From an uncultured Campylobacter sp. (GTDB lineage Bacteria > Campylobacterota > Campylobacteria > Campylobacterales > Campylobacteraceae), in assembly GCF_938015785.1 (NCBI RefSeq), contig NZ_CALLWC010000005.1:1-33465 (forward strand): 33,465 bases of DNA, in the 5' to 3' direction. This document shows, piece by piece, positions 25,098 through 33,224 of this stretch. The position numbers and the translations under genes are program-made. Positions within the stretch are counted from its first letter, which is position 1; every line of letters begins with the position of its first letter. The notes beneath the pieces are model-generated. The model was given only the letters and a program-made list of their open reading frames with translations, did not search any database and was not told where the DNA came from.

Positions 25098-26957
25098 TTA
25101 AAGCTCTATCGTCCGCTCGAATATGTCCTCAAGCCCCGTTTGATGCACGATCGCTAGCATTCCTAGCCTTGGTAGAGCCGCGCGCAGACCAAGTAGCAGC
25201 TCGCGCGCCGAGGCAGTATCGAGTGCGGACGTGATCTCGTCTGCGAAAACAAAGCTCGGCTTGTGGTAATAAATACGTGCAAAACTAAGCCGTTGCGCCT
25301 CTCCGCCGGATACGTATGTGCCCTTGGTGCCGTACACCGTGTCGATACCGGCGGGGAGTTTTTCGATAATGTCCATACACTCGGCTTTGCGGAGCGCTTC
25401 CATTACCTCTTCGCGGCTTGCATCTTTTTTGCCGTAACGGATATTTTCTAAAATGCTTTCCTTAAAAAGCTTATTCTCTTGGAACACAAAGCCGACAGTG
25501 TGCAGCAGGTCTTGTGTTTTTATATCGCGGATGTCAATATCGCCGATGCTGATACTTCCTGCATCAACTTCCCAAAAGCGGCCGAGCAAATTTACCAGGG
25601 TTGTTTTGCCGCCCCCTGAAGGACCGACCAGAGCAGTGAGCGAATGTTCGGGAATGCTGAGTGTGATGCCGTTTATCGCGGTTCGGCTCTGAGGAGATGG
25701 GGCTGCTCTGCCGGTGTTTCCTCCGTCTGTTTCCGGTGCGGTTTTTGCAGAGGCGGCAGCCGGTTCCGTCTTATATGAAAATATCACGTCGTTAAATGCA
25801 ATATCATATTTTTCAGGCAGTATGGATGTTTCCGGTTCTTTGGTCAGCGGTGCTTGCAAAATATCTTCGATACGGTTGAGCGCATCGTTTGAGCGCTGAT
25901 AAAACGTGTTTGCATACATAACTTTCATCAGCATCGTGTAGGTAACCGGTGCAAAGGCGAGGTAAAACACAAAGCTGTAAAAAAAGTGCGGGTCAAGCGT
26001 TGCTGTCCCAGCCATCAATAACGCTGCCGGAAGTAAAAAGACAAACCCGAGTTTGATAAGCGATAAAAAAATCGCATAGCCGTTTTCCCACGACATCGAA
26101 TATTGGAGAACGAATTCTTTATAGTGCATAATAGAGGTGTAAAAGTTTTTGAAATAGTAAACAGATTGATTAAAAGTTTTGATAACCGAAATACCGCGTA
26201 CATATTCGGTACCCGCGTTGTTCATCTGCTCAAGTGCGTCTTCATACTTTTGCATAAAGCCCGAGTTGGTGCTAATCCGCATTAAAACAGCTTGCAGAAC
26301 AAACGCAAGCACAAGCGGTAAAAGAGAAATCAGCCCGAGCCGCCAGTCGAATACCAATGTAAGCGCGAGTATCGCAAAAGGAGAGACCATGTTTTGTGCG
26401 GTGTCAGGCATATTATGAGCAATGAGCGTTTCAAGTTGATTAATGTTTTTTTCAAACACCTTGCGTACCTTGCCGCTGACATGCGTAATATGCCAGCCTA
26501 TGGGCAGGTCTGCCAGTGTTTCCGCCATCCGTATCGAAAGGTTTTGCTGAATGGTAAATGCCGTCGCGTGTGAAAGCATGAGCGCCGCGTAATACAGCAC
26601 AAAGCCCGCCGCCGCAGCACCGACCGCCCACAGCCCGTAGCGTGTAAGAGCTGCTGCATTCACCGCTTCTTTTGCCGCAACTGCGGAAATCACATCGCGC
26701 ATTACAAAGAACACCATAATGTACGGCACAAAACTGACGAGTGCGCTTAAAGCGGAAAGCACCAGCGACAGCGATAAAAATTTCTTGCTGCTGCCCGCAT
26801 AGCTTAATAGCCGTTTAATGGCTTGCTGTTTTGCCGGATTTCGTTCCTGCTGCTGCGGTGTCTTTTCTCCCCGTGCCGGATTTTCCTCTGTAGCATTTGC
26901 CGGGGATTGCCGCTTCTTTGCAGCGCTTTTTCCCTGCGGCTTTTTTGTATCATTCAT
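25098..26957 (-). CDS. ABC exporter, fused permease-ATPase (type IV fold), with possible chimeric 3' end
   Basis: A 619-residue fused half-transporter. It has a charged 45-residue N-terminal tail, a six-segment membrane domain (about 58-345) and an ATPase domain with Walker A GPSGGGKTT (445-453), signature VSGGEAQR, Walker B FVFADE (569-574) and H-loop His605. A Ser/Ala/Pro-rich loop (about 395-425) is inserted before Walker A. The protein ends 14 residues after the H-loop, about 20-30 residues short of most relatives. The last ~45 codons use CTA for four of ten leucines, as in left-arm genes, while the rest looks like the right arm. A GGAGG site and its own promoter precede the ATG. Export substrate unknown. 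Confidence 0.82.
   Translation of the reverse strand: MNDTKKPQGKSAAKKRQSPANATEENPARGEKTPQQQERNPAKQQAIKRLLSYAGSSKKFLSLSLVLSALSALVSFVPYIMVFFVMRDVISAVAAKEAVNAAALTRYGLWAVGAAAAGFVLYYAALMLSHATAFTIQQNLSIRMAETLADLPIGWHITHVSGKVRKVFEKNINQLETLIAHNMPDTAQNMVSPFAILALTLVFDWRLGLISLLPLVLAFVLQAVLMRISTNSGFMQKYEDALEQMNNAGTEYVRGISVIKTFNQSVYYFKNFYTSIMHYKEFVLQYSMSWENGYAIFLSLIKLGFVFLLPAALLMAGTATLDPHFFYSFVFYLAFAPVTYTMLMKVMYANTFYQRSNDALNRIEDILQAPLTKEPETSILPEKYDIAFNDVIFSYKTEPAAASAKTAPETDGGNTGRAAPSPQSRTAINGITLSIPEHSLTALVGPSGGGKTTLVNLLGRFWEVDAGSISIGDIDIRDIKTQDLLHTVGFVFQENKLFKESILENIRYGKKDASREEVMEALRKAECMDIIEKLPAGIDTVYGTKGTYVSGGEAQRLSFARIYYHKPSFVFADEITSALDTASARELLLGLRAALPRLGMLAIVHQTGLEDIFERTIEL
25100..25330. other. Boundary between two DNA types
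   Basis: Within this interval, codon choice, A/T-word density and gene content change from Campylobacter-like (left) to spirochaete-like (right). It coincides with the most conserved part of an ABC ATPase, between the signature motif and the end of the gene. I cannot place the breakpoint more precisely by eye. Confidence 0.6.
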
Positions 26958-27014
26958 AGAGCATAGACCTCCATATCAAATAATCGACGGTGTCGTCAGC
27001 TATTTAGTATAGAA

Positions 27015-27043
27015 AATATATGCAAACAGGAATAGATTGTCAA
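27015..27043 (-). promoter_or_regulatory. Sigma-70 promoter of the ABC exporter gene
   Basis: On the minus strand, TTGACA (27038-27043) is followed after exactly 17 bases by TATATT (27015-27020), about 60 bases before the start codon. So the exporter can be transcribed on its own. A clear -35 like this is not seen in the left arm. Confidence 0.75.
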
Positions 27044-27117
27044 CAATATCTAACAAAGATACTTGTAGACAACAACCGCTTCTTTAAGTGCTTCATATAA
27101 GCCGTTTTAATTAAACA

Positions 27118-27614
<497 letters not shown>

Positions 27615-27618
<4 letters not shown>

Positions 27619-27968
27619 AGTGGACGACTCCTTTTGCTGCGGATGGTGCCGATCAGATGCTGTAAGCTTAACAGCGGATGTCGGAATAACATACGCGGGC
27701 CGCTGTAACGCATAACCGCGCGGATTTGCCGGCGCATTTCCGGTTTGTAGCAATGTATGGGGCAAACGTTACAAAACGGTTTCTTCTGCTTCTCGCTGCG
27801 ATACCGGCATTGTTCAATCCGTTTGTGCGTATATGCTTTTAATGCCTCTGTGTCCGGCACCGCTGCATCAATATTCTCTGCATCGACCTGCGAAGAATGA
27901 GAGTGGTGCGCTGCCGCATACAAGTCGATCATCGAATCAACTAAACGTACTTCATCTTCTACGGTCAT
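27615..27968 (-). CDS. YgbA-family protein (nitrous oxide-stimulated promoter family)
   Basis: A 117-residue cytoplasmic protein with the family's conserved core: an early DSMIDLYAAAHH helix, four cysteines (C54, C66, C69, C73) in a possible metal site, and the motif CPIHCYKPEMRRQIRAVMRY followed by SGPRMLFRHP. In enterobacteria ygbA is under NsrR control and linked to nitric oxide stress; the biochemical role is not settled. No strong ribosome site is visible at the ATG. It is coupled to the downstream ICMT-like gene by an ATGA overlap, and lies 46 bases after the DUF2807 gene. Confidence 0.82.
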
Positions 27969-28014
27969 GGTATGTATACCGGCAATGCTTCAGAATAGCG
28001 GACGCGGGCGTATT

Positions 28015-28770
28015 CTACGGAAGAGGGGCTACGCTGCCGGTGCCACTGATATCTGGGATAACCTTGGCGGGGTTGCCTTTATAAAGAACACTGCCACTCC
28101 CGCTGATATGAGCTTTTAAAGAGTCTGTAAACCATACTTCTGCAGAGCCTGAGCCGGAAATGGAAATATCGGCATATTCGGCTTCCATACGGGTAGCGTT
28201 TATATTACCCGAACCGGAAATACTGCCCGTAAACGTTTGAGCTTCCCCTGTCGCTTTAAAATCACCCGAACCGGATATTTCCAAGGCTAACTCTTTTACC
28301 TTAATGCCGTTTGCGGTAATATCACCTGACCCTGAAATAGCAATCGACATTGCTTTTCCTGACATATTATTAAATGAGTTAATCTCCCCGGTAATCGAAT
28401 CGGAAGTTGTTAACCGCCTTAAAATCGGCATCTTAATTGAAGCTTTGCAGTGGGCGTTGCTTATAGCGTACCCTTTTTTGAAGCCGATATGGAGGTTATG
28501 ATTACCATCGACTCGTATATCTAAATAGTCAAAAAGATTTCTATCGGCATCTACGGTAACGGAAGATGTTCCGCTCTGTGCTATCTCGACAGTCCAGTCG
28601 CCGCTGACGGAAACGGTCTCAAAATTATTCAGTGGAAAGTTCTGTTGTGTTATGTTCCCGTTCCCGCGAATAGGGATGAGCGACCCCGGGCAGCCGCCGG
28701 TGGCAAACAAAAGCAATACGATAACGGTAATGTATACGATACTGGTTATATTGTTTTTTGTCCTGTTCAT
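28015..28770 (-). CDS. DUF2807 (head GIN domain) putative lipoprotein
   Basis: A 251-residue exported protein. The N-terminus has a hydrophobic segment ending LLLFATGGC, a relaxed spirochaete-type lipobox with Cys as candidate lipid-attachment site. The mature part has at least five SGSGx turns (ISGSGDI, ISGSGDF, ISGSGNI, ISGSGSA, ISGSGSV) at regular spacing, typical of the DUF2807 right-handed beta-solenoid often found in adhesin heads. The ATG at 28770 follows GGGGG and fits the promoter; an in-frame ATG at 28809 lies inside the -10 box. It is probably surface-exposed; function unknown. Confidence 0.82.
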   Translation of the reverse strand: MNRTKNNITSIVYITVIVLLLFATGGCPGSLIPIRGNGNITQQNFPLNNFETVSVSGDWTVEIAQSGTSSVTVDADRNLFDYLDIRVDGNHNLHIGFKKGYAISNAHCKASIKMPILRRLTTSDSITGEINSFNNMSGKAMSIAISGSGDITANGIKVKELALEISGSGDFKATGEAQTFTGSISGSGNINATRMEAEYADISISGSGSAEVWFTDSLKAHISGSGSVLYKGNPAKVIPDISGTGSVAPLP

Positions 28771-28804
28771 CACAACCCCCCAATTGATAAAATTTGTGGT
28801 TTTT

Positions 28805-28833
28805 AGCATACTTTAAGGCTGTAAATATGTCAA
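28805..28833 (-). promoter_or_regulatory. Sigma-70 promoter of the DUF2807 gene
   Basis: On the minus strand, TTGACA (28828-28833) is followed after 17 bases by TATGCT (28805-28810). It is divergent from the pyr promoter, 40 bases away, and fixes the DUF2807 start at 28770. Confidence 0.7.
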
Positions 28834-28872
28834 TGTATCATCCAAGGCTGTCATCCGAAGGAAATTCAATAC

Positions 28873-28902
28873 TTGACATATCCTTCTTTTTTATGTTATA
28901 AA
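28873..28902 (+). promoter_or_regulatory. Sigma-70 promoter of the pyr operon
   Basis: TTGACA (28873-28878) and TATAAA (28897-28902) are separated by 18 bases, or 17 if the -10 is read as TTATAA. Transcription would start near 28909, giving a leader of about 190 bases before pyrB. Confidence 0.75.
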
Positions 28903-28930
28903 CCTGCAATTTAAATTGAAAGAGGCAATA

Positions 28931-29059
28931 ATGACAAAGCGCTTACGGCAGCACCAGTATAATCCTTGTGTACCATTCGGGGGTATAATCCGCAGGGGTT
29001 CACCCTTTCAACTGCCGGTAAGCATTATTACCGTAACAAATAAGGATACTGTTTTCTAA
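28931..29059 (+). CDS. Candidate pyr operon leader peptide, 42 residues
   Basis: ATG at 28931 has AAAGAGG five bases upstream and opens a frame of 42 codons (begins MTKRLRQHQYNPCVPFGG, ends TVTNKDTVF). Its TAA stop at 29057-29059 lies in the loop of the terminator that precedes pyrB. Ribosomes finishing this frame would cover the terminator's 5' arm and prevent its folding, as the 44-codon pyrL does for pyrBI in E. coli. The sequence is not similar to PyrL, and no single amino acid is heavily enriched, which argues against amino-acid sensing. The 39 bases to pyrB leave room for a separate ribosome site. Confidence 0.55.
   Translation: MTKRLRQHQYNPCVPFGGIIRRGSPFQLPVSIITVTNKDTVF
28941..29033 (+). 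promoter_or_regulatory. Structured pyr leader RNA with mutually exclusive pairings
   Basis: GCTTACGGCAG (28941-28951) pairs with CTGCCGGTAAGC (29012-29023, one bulged G), enclosing two hairpins: 28969-28974 with 28982-28987, and 28994-28997 with 29003-29006. CGGTAA/TTACCG (29016-29021 with 29028-29033) competes with the outer helix. CAGTA and TCCTT at 28955-28967 match the terminator's 3' arm and could pair with its 5' arm (29042-29051). TATAATCC occurs twice (28958 and 28984). It does not match a riboswitch class I know. Confidence 0.5.
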
Positions 29060-29083
29060 ATGAAGACAGTATCCTTTTTTTTT
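29042..29083 (+). terminator. Intrinsic terminator (attenuator) in the pyr leader
   Basis: A 15-bp stem, 29042-29056 with 29062-29076 (AAGGATACTGTTTTC against GAAGACAGTATCCTT, one G-U pair), has a 5-base loop and is followed by T's through 29083. It ends 15 bases before the pyrB start, inside the transcript, so it must be bypassed for pyr expression. Confidence 0.9.
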
Positions 29084-29098
29084 GCTTGAGGAGGTTCT

Positions 29099-30019
29099 AT
29101 GATAAACGGGAAGAAGGATATCATTTCAATGAATGATTTCACCGCAGAAGAAATTCTGCTCATTTTGAAAAAGGCGGAAGCAATAGAAAAAATGTCCGAT
29201 GAGGAAAAACTTTCGCTGATGCACGGCAAGATTGTTGCAACTATGTTTTATGAACCGAGCACGCGAACAAAACTGTCATTCGAATCTGCTGCGATGCGGC
29301 TCGGCGCAAATATCCTCTATTTCGATACGGAACATTCATCGGTTAAAAAAGGAGAATCCTTTTCGGACACCATACGCATGGTGGAATCCTATTCGGACAT
29401 CATTGTTATTCGCCATCCGATGGACGGAGCGGCGCGCCTTGCTGCTTCCGTTTCGCATAAGCCGGTGTTAAACGGCGGTGATGGATCAAACCAGCACCCG
29501 AGCCAAACGCTTCTCGATTTGTATACCATTATGAAAGAAAAAGGCACTTTGGAAAATCTCCACATTGCTTTTACCGGCGATTTAAAATACGGGCGTACCG
29601 TCCATTCGTTGGCTAAAGCCCTTAAGCATTTTCATCCGGTTATCTACTTTGTTTCTCCGTCAAACCTTGCTATGCCGCAATATCTGCTTGACGATTTGGA
29701 TGATGCAGGAGTGACTTATTATATAGAAGAAAACTTTACCGGCTGTTTGGATAAACTGGATGTATTTTATATGACCCGCATTCAGCGCGAACGCTTCCCC
29801 GATCCGGAGGAATACGAAAAGGTGAAGGGCATTTATATCATCAATAGAGGCAACATAGAAGGTAAGTGCAAAGACGATATGATTATCCTGCATCCGCTAC
29901 CGCGTGTGAATGAAATCGATGTGGATTTGGACACTACAAAATATGCGCGTTATTTTGAGCAAGCGCGGAACGGCATCCCGATTAGACAAGCAATGATGAT
30001 GCTCTCTCTAGAACAATAA
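29099..30019 (+). CDS. pyrB: Aspartate carbamoyltransferase catalytic chain
   Basis: A 306-residue enzyme that condenses carbamoyl phosphate and aspartate to carbamoyl aspartate, the committed step of UMP synthesis. The carbamoyl-phosphate loop EPSTRTKLSFESA (near 52-64), the HP.GGDGSNQHPSQTLLDL region and HPLPRVNEID are all intact. The length is normal. A GAGG ribosome site lies just after the attenuator T-run, so translation depends on readthrough. It is followed by pyrI, whose product should assemble with it into an allosteric holoenzyme. Confidence 0.95.
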   Translation: MINGKKDIISMNDFTAEEILLILKKAEAIEKMSDEEKLSLMHGKIVATMFYEPSTRTKLSFESAAMRLGANILYFDTEHSSVKKGESFSDTIRMVESYSDIIVIRHPMDGAARLAASVSHKPVLNGGDGSNQHPSQTLLDLYTIMKEKGTLENLHIAFTGDLKYGRTVHSLAKALKHFHPVIYFVSPSNLAMPQYLLDDLDDAGVTYYIEENFTGCLDKLDVFYMTRIQRERFPDPEEYEKVKGIYIINRGNIEGKCKDDMIILHPLPRVNEIDVDLDTTKYARYFEQARNGIPIRQAMMMLSLEQ

Positions 30020-30087
30020 AAGCTCAAGAAGCAATGAGGTATTAAACTGTCCGTGCGAATAACGGAACTACAAGAAGGAGTTGAATG

Positions 30088-30543
30088 ATGGAATTACAGA
30101 TAACTGCATTGGAAAACGGAATAGTGATTGACCATATACCGCCGGAGCGTACCTTTGCGATCGTCAAAATGCTGAAATTAAAAGAGTATACCGATATGGT
30201 AACCGTCGGTTTTAATTTGCATAGCAAGGCGCACAATAAAAAAGGCCTGATTAAGATTGCCGATAAAACATTGACCAAATCGGAGCTGGCAAAAATTTCG
30301 CTGTTGGCGCCCCATGCGACGGTGAACATTATTAAAGACAGTAAGGTTGTACAGAAAATACCGCTTGAATTGCCAGATGAAATTGAAGCGTTTATACACT
30401 GCGAAAATTTTAAATGTATTTCAAATAATGAAGCGGTACCATCGCGGTTTATAAAGGTGCATTCGCATGGACAGGACTGCTACAAGTGTTTTTACTGTGA
30501 ACGGGTTATTCCGATCGCTGACATTAAGCTTAATTTAAATTAG
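30088..30543 (+). CDS. pyrI: Aspartate carbamoyltransferase regulatory chain
   Basis: A 151-residue regulatory subunit that binds nucleotides and links PyrB trimers. The N-terminal allosteric domain and the zinc domain are complete: C105-x4-C110 and C134-x2-C137 match the four E. coli zinc ligands, with an extra cysteine at 131. The ATG at 30088 is preferred, with GAAGGAG seven bases upstream; an ATG one codon earlier is too close to that site. The gene follows pyrB by about 70 bases with no terminator. Confidence 0.92.
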   Translation: MELQITALENGIVIDHIPPERTFAIVKMLKLKEYTDMVTVGFNLHSKAHNKKGLIKIADKTLTKSELAKISLLAPHATVNIIKDSKVVQKIPLELPDEIEAFIHCENFKCISNNEAVPSRFIKVHSHGQDCYKCFYCERVIPIADIKLNLN

Positions 30544-30555
30544 CGGAGAAGCGGT

Positions 30556-31395
30556 ATGGAACACCGGTGCGGAAAAAAGCATTTTGAAAAAACCGAAATT
30601 GTTTCCCATGAATATGCGGGAGTCGATTGTTACTGTCTCACCGTCCGATTGCCGCGGAAGATGGAAGGCTCCGAGCTACCCTGTGCGGGACAGTTTTACA
30701 TGATCAGTTTGCACGATAAATCTCATATTTTACCCCGTCCCATCAGTCTGCATTCATTTGATGAGAAACAGGGTACTTTGAGCTTTGTATATCGCCCCAT
30801 AGGTGCCGGCACACAAGAATTAACGCAGTACCGTGCCGGTGAAACCCTTGCTATTCAAGGTCCCTTGGGGAACGGCTTTATGGTTCCTTCCGCCGGCTCT
30901 TGCCATATTATCGCGGGAGGCGGCATAGGACTTGCGCCGCTGCCTCAACTGATACGGGCGATTCGCAGCAGGCAGCAGGAAGCGCGCATTATTTTTTTTG
31001 CAGGAGGACGCGACCGGCATATTCAAGAACTTATCGATTTTTTTGCCCTGCCTGCGGATGTTGAACTCATCCTTTGTACCGATGACGGCAGCCTCGGTAT
31101 TCACGGGTTTGTACCGGACGTACTTTCAGCGTATATTGAAAAACACCGCGGCAGCGGGAGTTCGGCTGCGGACATCGCGATGATCTATGCCTGCGGGCCA
31201 ACTGCAATGCTGAATAAAATACGTGCTTTTTCGCAGTCGGCGCAGTTACCCTGTCAGCTTTCCCTTGAGCGCAGGATGGCGTGCGGTGTGCGCGCCTGTA
31301 TGGGATGTTCCATTCAAACGGCTGCGGGGGTTAAAAAAGTATGCGCTGACGGCCCTGTTTTTGATTCGCTTTTATTCCCGCACGAATTGCCGTAA
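30556..31395 (+). CDS. pyrK: Dihydroorotate dehydrogenase electron transfer subunit
   Basis: A 279-residue FAD and [2Fe-2S] protein that passes electrons from dihydroorotate dehydrogenase B to NAD+. Visible features are the FAD motif RPISL (61-65), the nucleotide-binding GGGIGLAPLP (121-130), the CGPTAML segment (213-219), and cluster ligands C243, C248, C251 and C263 in C-x4-C-x2-C-x11-C spacing. The length is slightly above the usual ~255. It starts 13 bases after pyrI with a GGAG site and directly precedes its partner pyrD. Confidence 0.92.
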   Translation: MEHRCGKKHFEKTEIVSHEYAGVDCYCLTVRLPRKMEGSELPCAGQFYMISLHDKSHILPRPISLHSFDEKQGTLSFVYRPIGAGTQELTQYRAGETLAIQGPLGNGFMVPSAGSCHIIAGGGIGLAPLPQLIRAIRSRQQEARIIFFAGGRDRHIQELIDFFALPADVELILCTDDGSLGIHGFVPDVLSAYIEKHRGSGSSAADIAMIYACGPTAMLNKIRAFSQSAQLPCQLSLERRMACGVRACMGCSIQTAAGVKKVCADGPVFDSLLFPHELP

Positions 31396-31410
31396 AAATG
31401 AGAGAATGAT

Positions 31411-32385
31411 ATGAGCAAACTTACATTGGATTTTTTAGGTTTACATTTAGCGAACCCGTTGATGACGGCGAGCGGCTGCTTCGGCTACGGTACCGACTAT
31501 GCGGATTTCTTTGATCCGAATATACTCGGTGCGGCGGTACTGAAGGGGTTAACGCTTGAGCCGCGGGACGGTAATGCAGGTGTGCGGATTGCAGAAACGC
31601 CGTCCGGTATGCTCAACTGCGTCGGCTTGGAAAATGTCGGTTATGATGAGTTTGTGCGGCGGGTATTGCCGGAAATTCTTCCGCAGCTGCACATTCCGCT
31701 GATTATTAATATTAACGGCAAAACTGCAGAAGAATATGCGGAACTTGCCGCCCGGCTGAACGATATCGCGGAAGTCGCAGCCGTAGAGCTCAATATTTCC
31801 TGCCCGAATGTAAAGCACGGGGGGATGGCTTTCGGTACCGATCCGGCGCAAACGGAGCGGGTGGTCTCGCTGGTACGGGCGGCAAGTCGGAAACCGCTCA
31901 TCGTGAAGCTGTCGCCGAACGTTACCGACATTACGGTGTTTGCCCGCATCGCGGAGGCTCAAGGAGCGGATGCCTTGTCGCTGATTAACACGGTTTCCGG
32001 TATGGCAATCGACATCAATACGCAAAAGCCTCTGCTTGGCAATATTTTCGGCGGACTGTCCGGTCCGGCGGTAAAACCTATCGCGGTCAGGATGGTCTAT
32101 CAGGTGTCGCAGGTTACGTCGCTGCCGATCGTCGGGATGGGCGGTATACGGACTGCGGAGGACGCAATCGAATTTATACTTGCAGGCGCTTCGGCAGTTG
32201 CGGTCGGCTGCGGTCTTTTTAATAATCCTTGCGCTGCGGTAGAAATACTTGACGGTCTTGAACGGTATTGTGAAAGGCATCAAACTGCCGTTACGGATTT
32301 GGTTGGCCGCAGCCATCCCGACGGAGGAGCTGCATACCGCAGCAAACTCAAACATCGCAGTACTGTTCGCAATACCGTTCAATAA
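31411..32385 (+). CDS. pyrD: Dihydroorotate dehydrogenase B, catalytic subunit
   Basis: A 324-residue FMN enzyme oxidising dihydroorotate to orotate. It has the class 1B marks: SGCFGYGTDY near 21, VLKGLTLEPR with the FMN lysine near 45, the ELNISCPNVKHGG motif with catalytic Cys131, and GMGGI plus AVAVGCGLFNNP phosphate-binding loops. The expected end (DLVG) is followed by about 27 unrelated basic residues. The +1 frame reads on smoothly from the same point, so a small frame change near 32305 may have produced this tail. The ribosome site is weak (GAGAGAA). Confidence 0.92.
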   Translation: MSKLTLDFLGLHLANPLMTASGCFGYGTDYADFFDPNILGAAVLKGLTLEPRDGNAGVRIAETPSGMLNCVGLENVGYDEFVRRVLPEILPQLHIPLIININGKTAEEYAELAARLNDIAEVAAVELNISCPNVKHGGMAFGTDPAQTERVVSLVRAASRKPLIVKLSPNVTDITVFARIAEAQGADALSLINTVSGMAIDINTQKPLLGNIFGGLSGPAVKPIAVRMVYQVSQVTSLPIVGMGGIRTAEDAIEFILAGASAVAVGCGLFNNPCAAVEILDGLERYCERHQTAVTDLVGRSHPDGGAAYRSKLKHRSTVRNTVQ

Positions 32386-32401
32386 GAGGAGAGTAGGGGA
32401 G

Positions 32402-32425
32402 TCTCGAAAGCAAACAGCTTTGAGA
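32402..32425 (+). repeat. Hairpin between pyrD and pyrF
   Basis: TCTCGAAAGC (32402-32411) pairs with GCTTTGAGA (32417-32425), one bulged G, loop AAACA. No T-run follows, so it is not a standard terminator. It may be an mRNA processing or stability element. Confidence 0.5.
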
Positions 32426-32453
32426 TACCCTCATCCCGGAGGAGTTTTACAAT

Positions 32454-33221
32454 ATGGAAAAGACACAATGCGGAACCGTCAGTAGCGCTGTCCGCGAAAA
32501 ATTGATTGTTGCGTTGGACTATGACACACTCGACCAAGCAGCCGCCCTCGTGGAGCAGCTCGGCGATAGTGTTACGGTGTATAAGGCAGGGCTCGAAATT
32601 TTCTTACGGACGAAGGGAGCCATTGTCGATTACTTGCACGGAAAAAACAAAAAGGTGTTTTTGGATTTAAAGTTCCACGATATTACCAACACGGTTGTAC
32701 AGGCCTGCCTTTTTGCGGCGGAGCAAAATGTATTCATGTTCAACGTACATTGCTCCAACAGCGAAAAAACCATGCGGGCAGTCGCCGAGATGCTCAAAGA
32801 AAAAGGCTCTCAGAGCATTTGCATCGGCGTAACGGTCTTAACTAATTTAAACGCACAAGACTTACAGCAATTCTACGGAGCTGCCGTCGATGTCGAAACA
32901 ACCGTCGAAGCGATGGCGGCCGCTGTCAGCAATGCCGGTTTACAGGGTATTGTCTGTTCCGCTCAAGAAGCTGGCGCTATTAAACAGCGTTTCGGCAAGA
33001 ATTTTATTACCGTATGTCCGGGAGTCCGCCCAGCCTTTACCCAAAGCGGCTCGTATGCTCAAAACCGCAAAGAAGATCAGGCGCGGGTGATGACTGCCTA
33101 CGAAGCGGTAAAAAACGGAGCCGATTATTTGGTGGTCGGCCGCCCGATTACCCAGCATCCCGATCCCGTTCAGGCGGTGCACGCGGTTTTGGAGGAAATT
33201 AGAAAGGCAACGGAGGACTAA
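32454..33221 (+). CDS. pyrF: Orotidine 5'-phosphate decarboxylase
   Basis: A 255-residue enzyme converting OMP to UMP, the last step of the pathway. The catalytic motif FLDLKFHDITNT (69-80; Asp71, Lys73, Asp76) and the phosphate-binding VVGRPITQHPDP near the end are intact, and the N-terminal LIVALDYDT strand is typical. A GGAGGAG site precedes the ATG by nine bases. It belongs to the pyr operon, with a 68-base gap to pyrD containing a hairpin. Confidence 0.94.
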   Translation: MEKTQCGTVSSAVREKLIVALDYDTLDQAAALVEQLGDSVTVYKAGLEIFLRTKGAIVDYLHGKNKKVFLDLKFHDITNTVVQACLFAAEQNVFMFNVHCSNSEKTMRAVAEMLKEKGSQSICIGVTVLTNLNAQDLQQFYGAAVDVETTVEAMAAAVSNAGLQGIVCSAQEAGAIKQRFGKNFITVCPGVRPAFTQSGSYAQNRKEDQARVMTAYEAVKNGADYLVVGRPITQHPDPVQAVHAVLEEIRKATED

Positions 33222-33224
33222 ACG

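Noticed and set aside
28955..29040. Resemblance of the pyr leader to purine or TPP riboswitches (TATAATCC; ACCCTTTCAACTG)
   Set aside because: The purine core UxUCUAC junction and the loop-loop bases are missing. The TPP CTGAGA and GATAATGCCAGCGTAGGG elements are also absent. Only short words match.
31549..32382. Long antisense frame across pyrD
   Set aside because: Shadow of the well-supported pyrD gene on the other strand, with no ribosome site and no recognisable domain.
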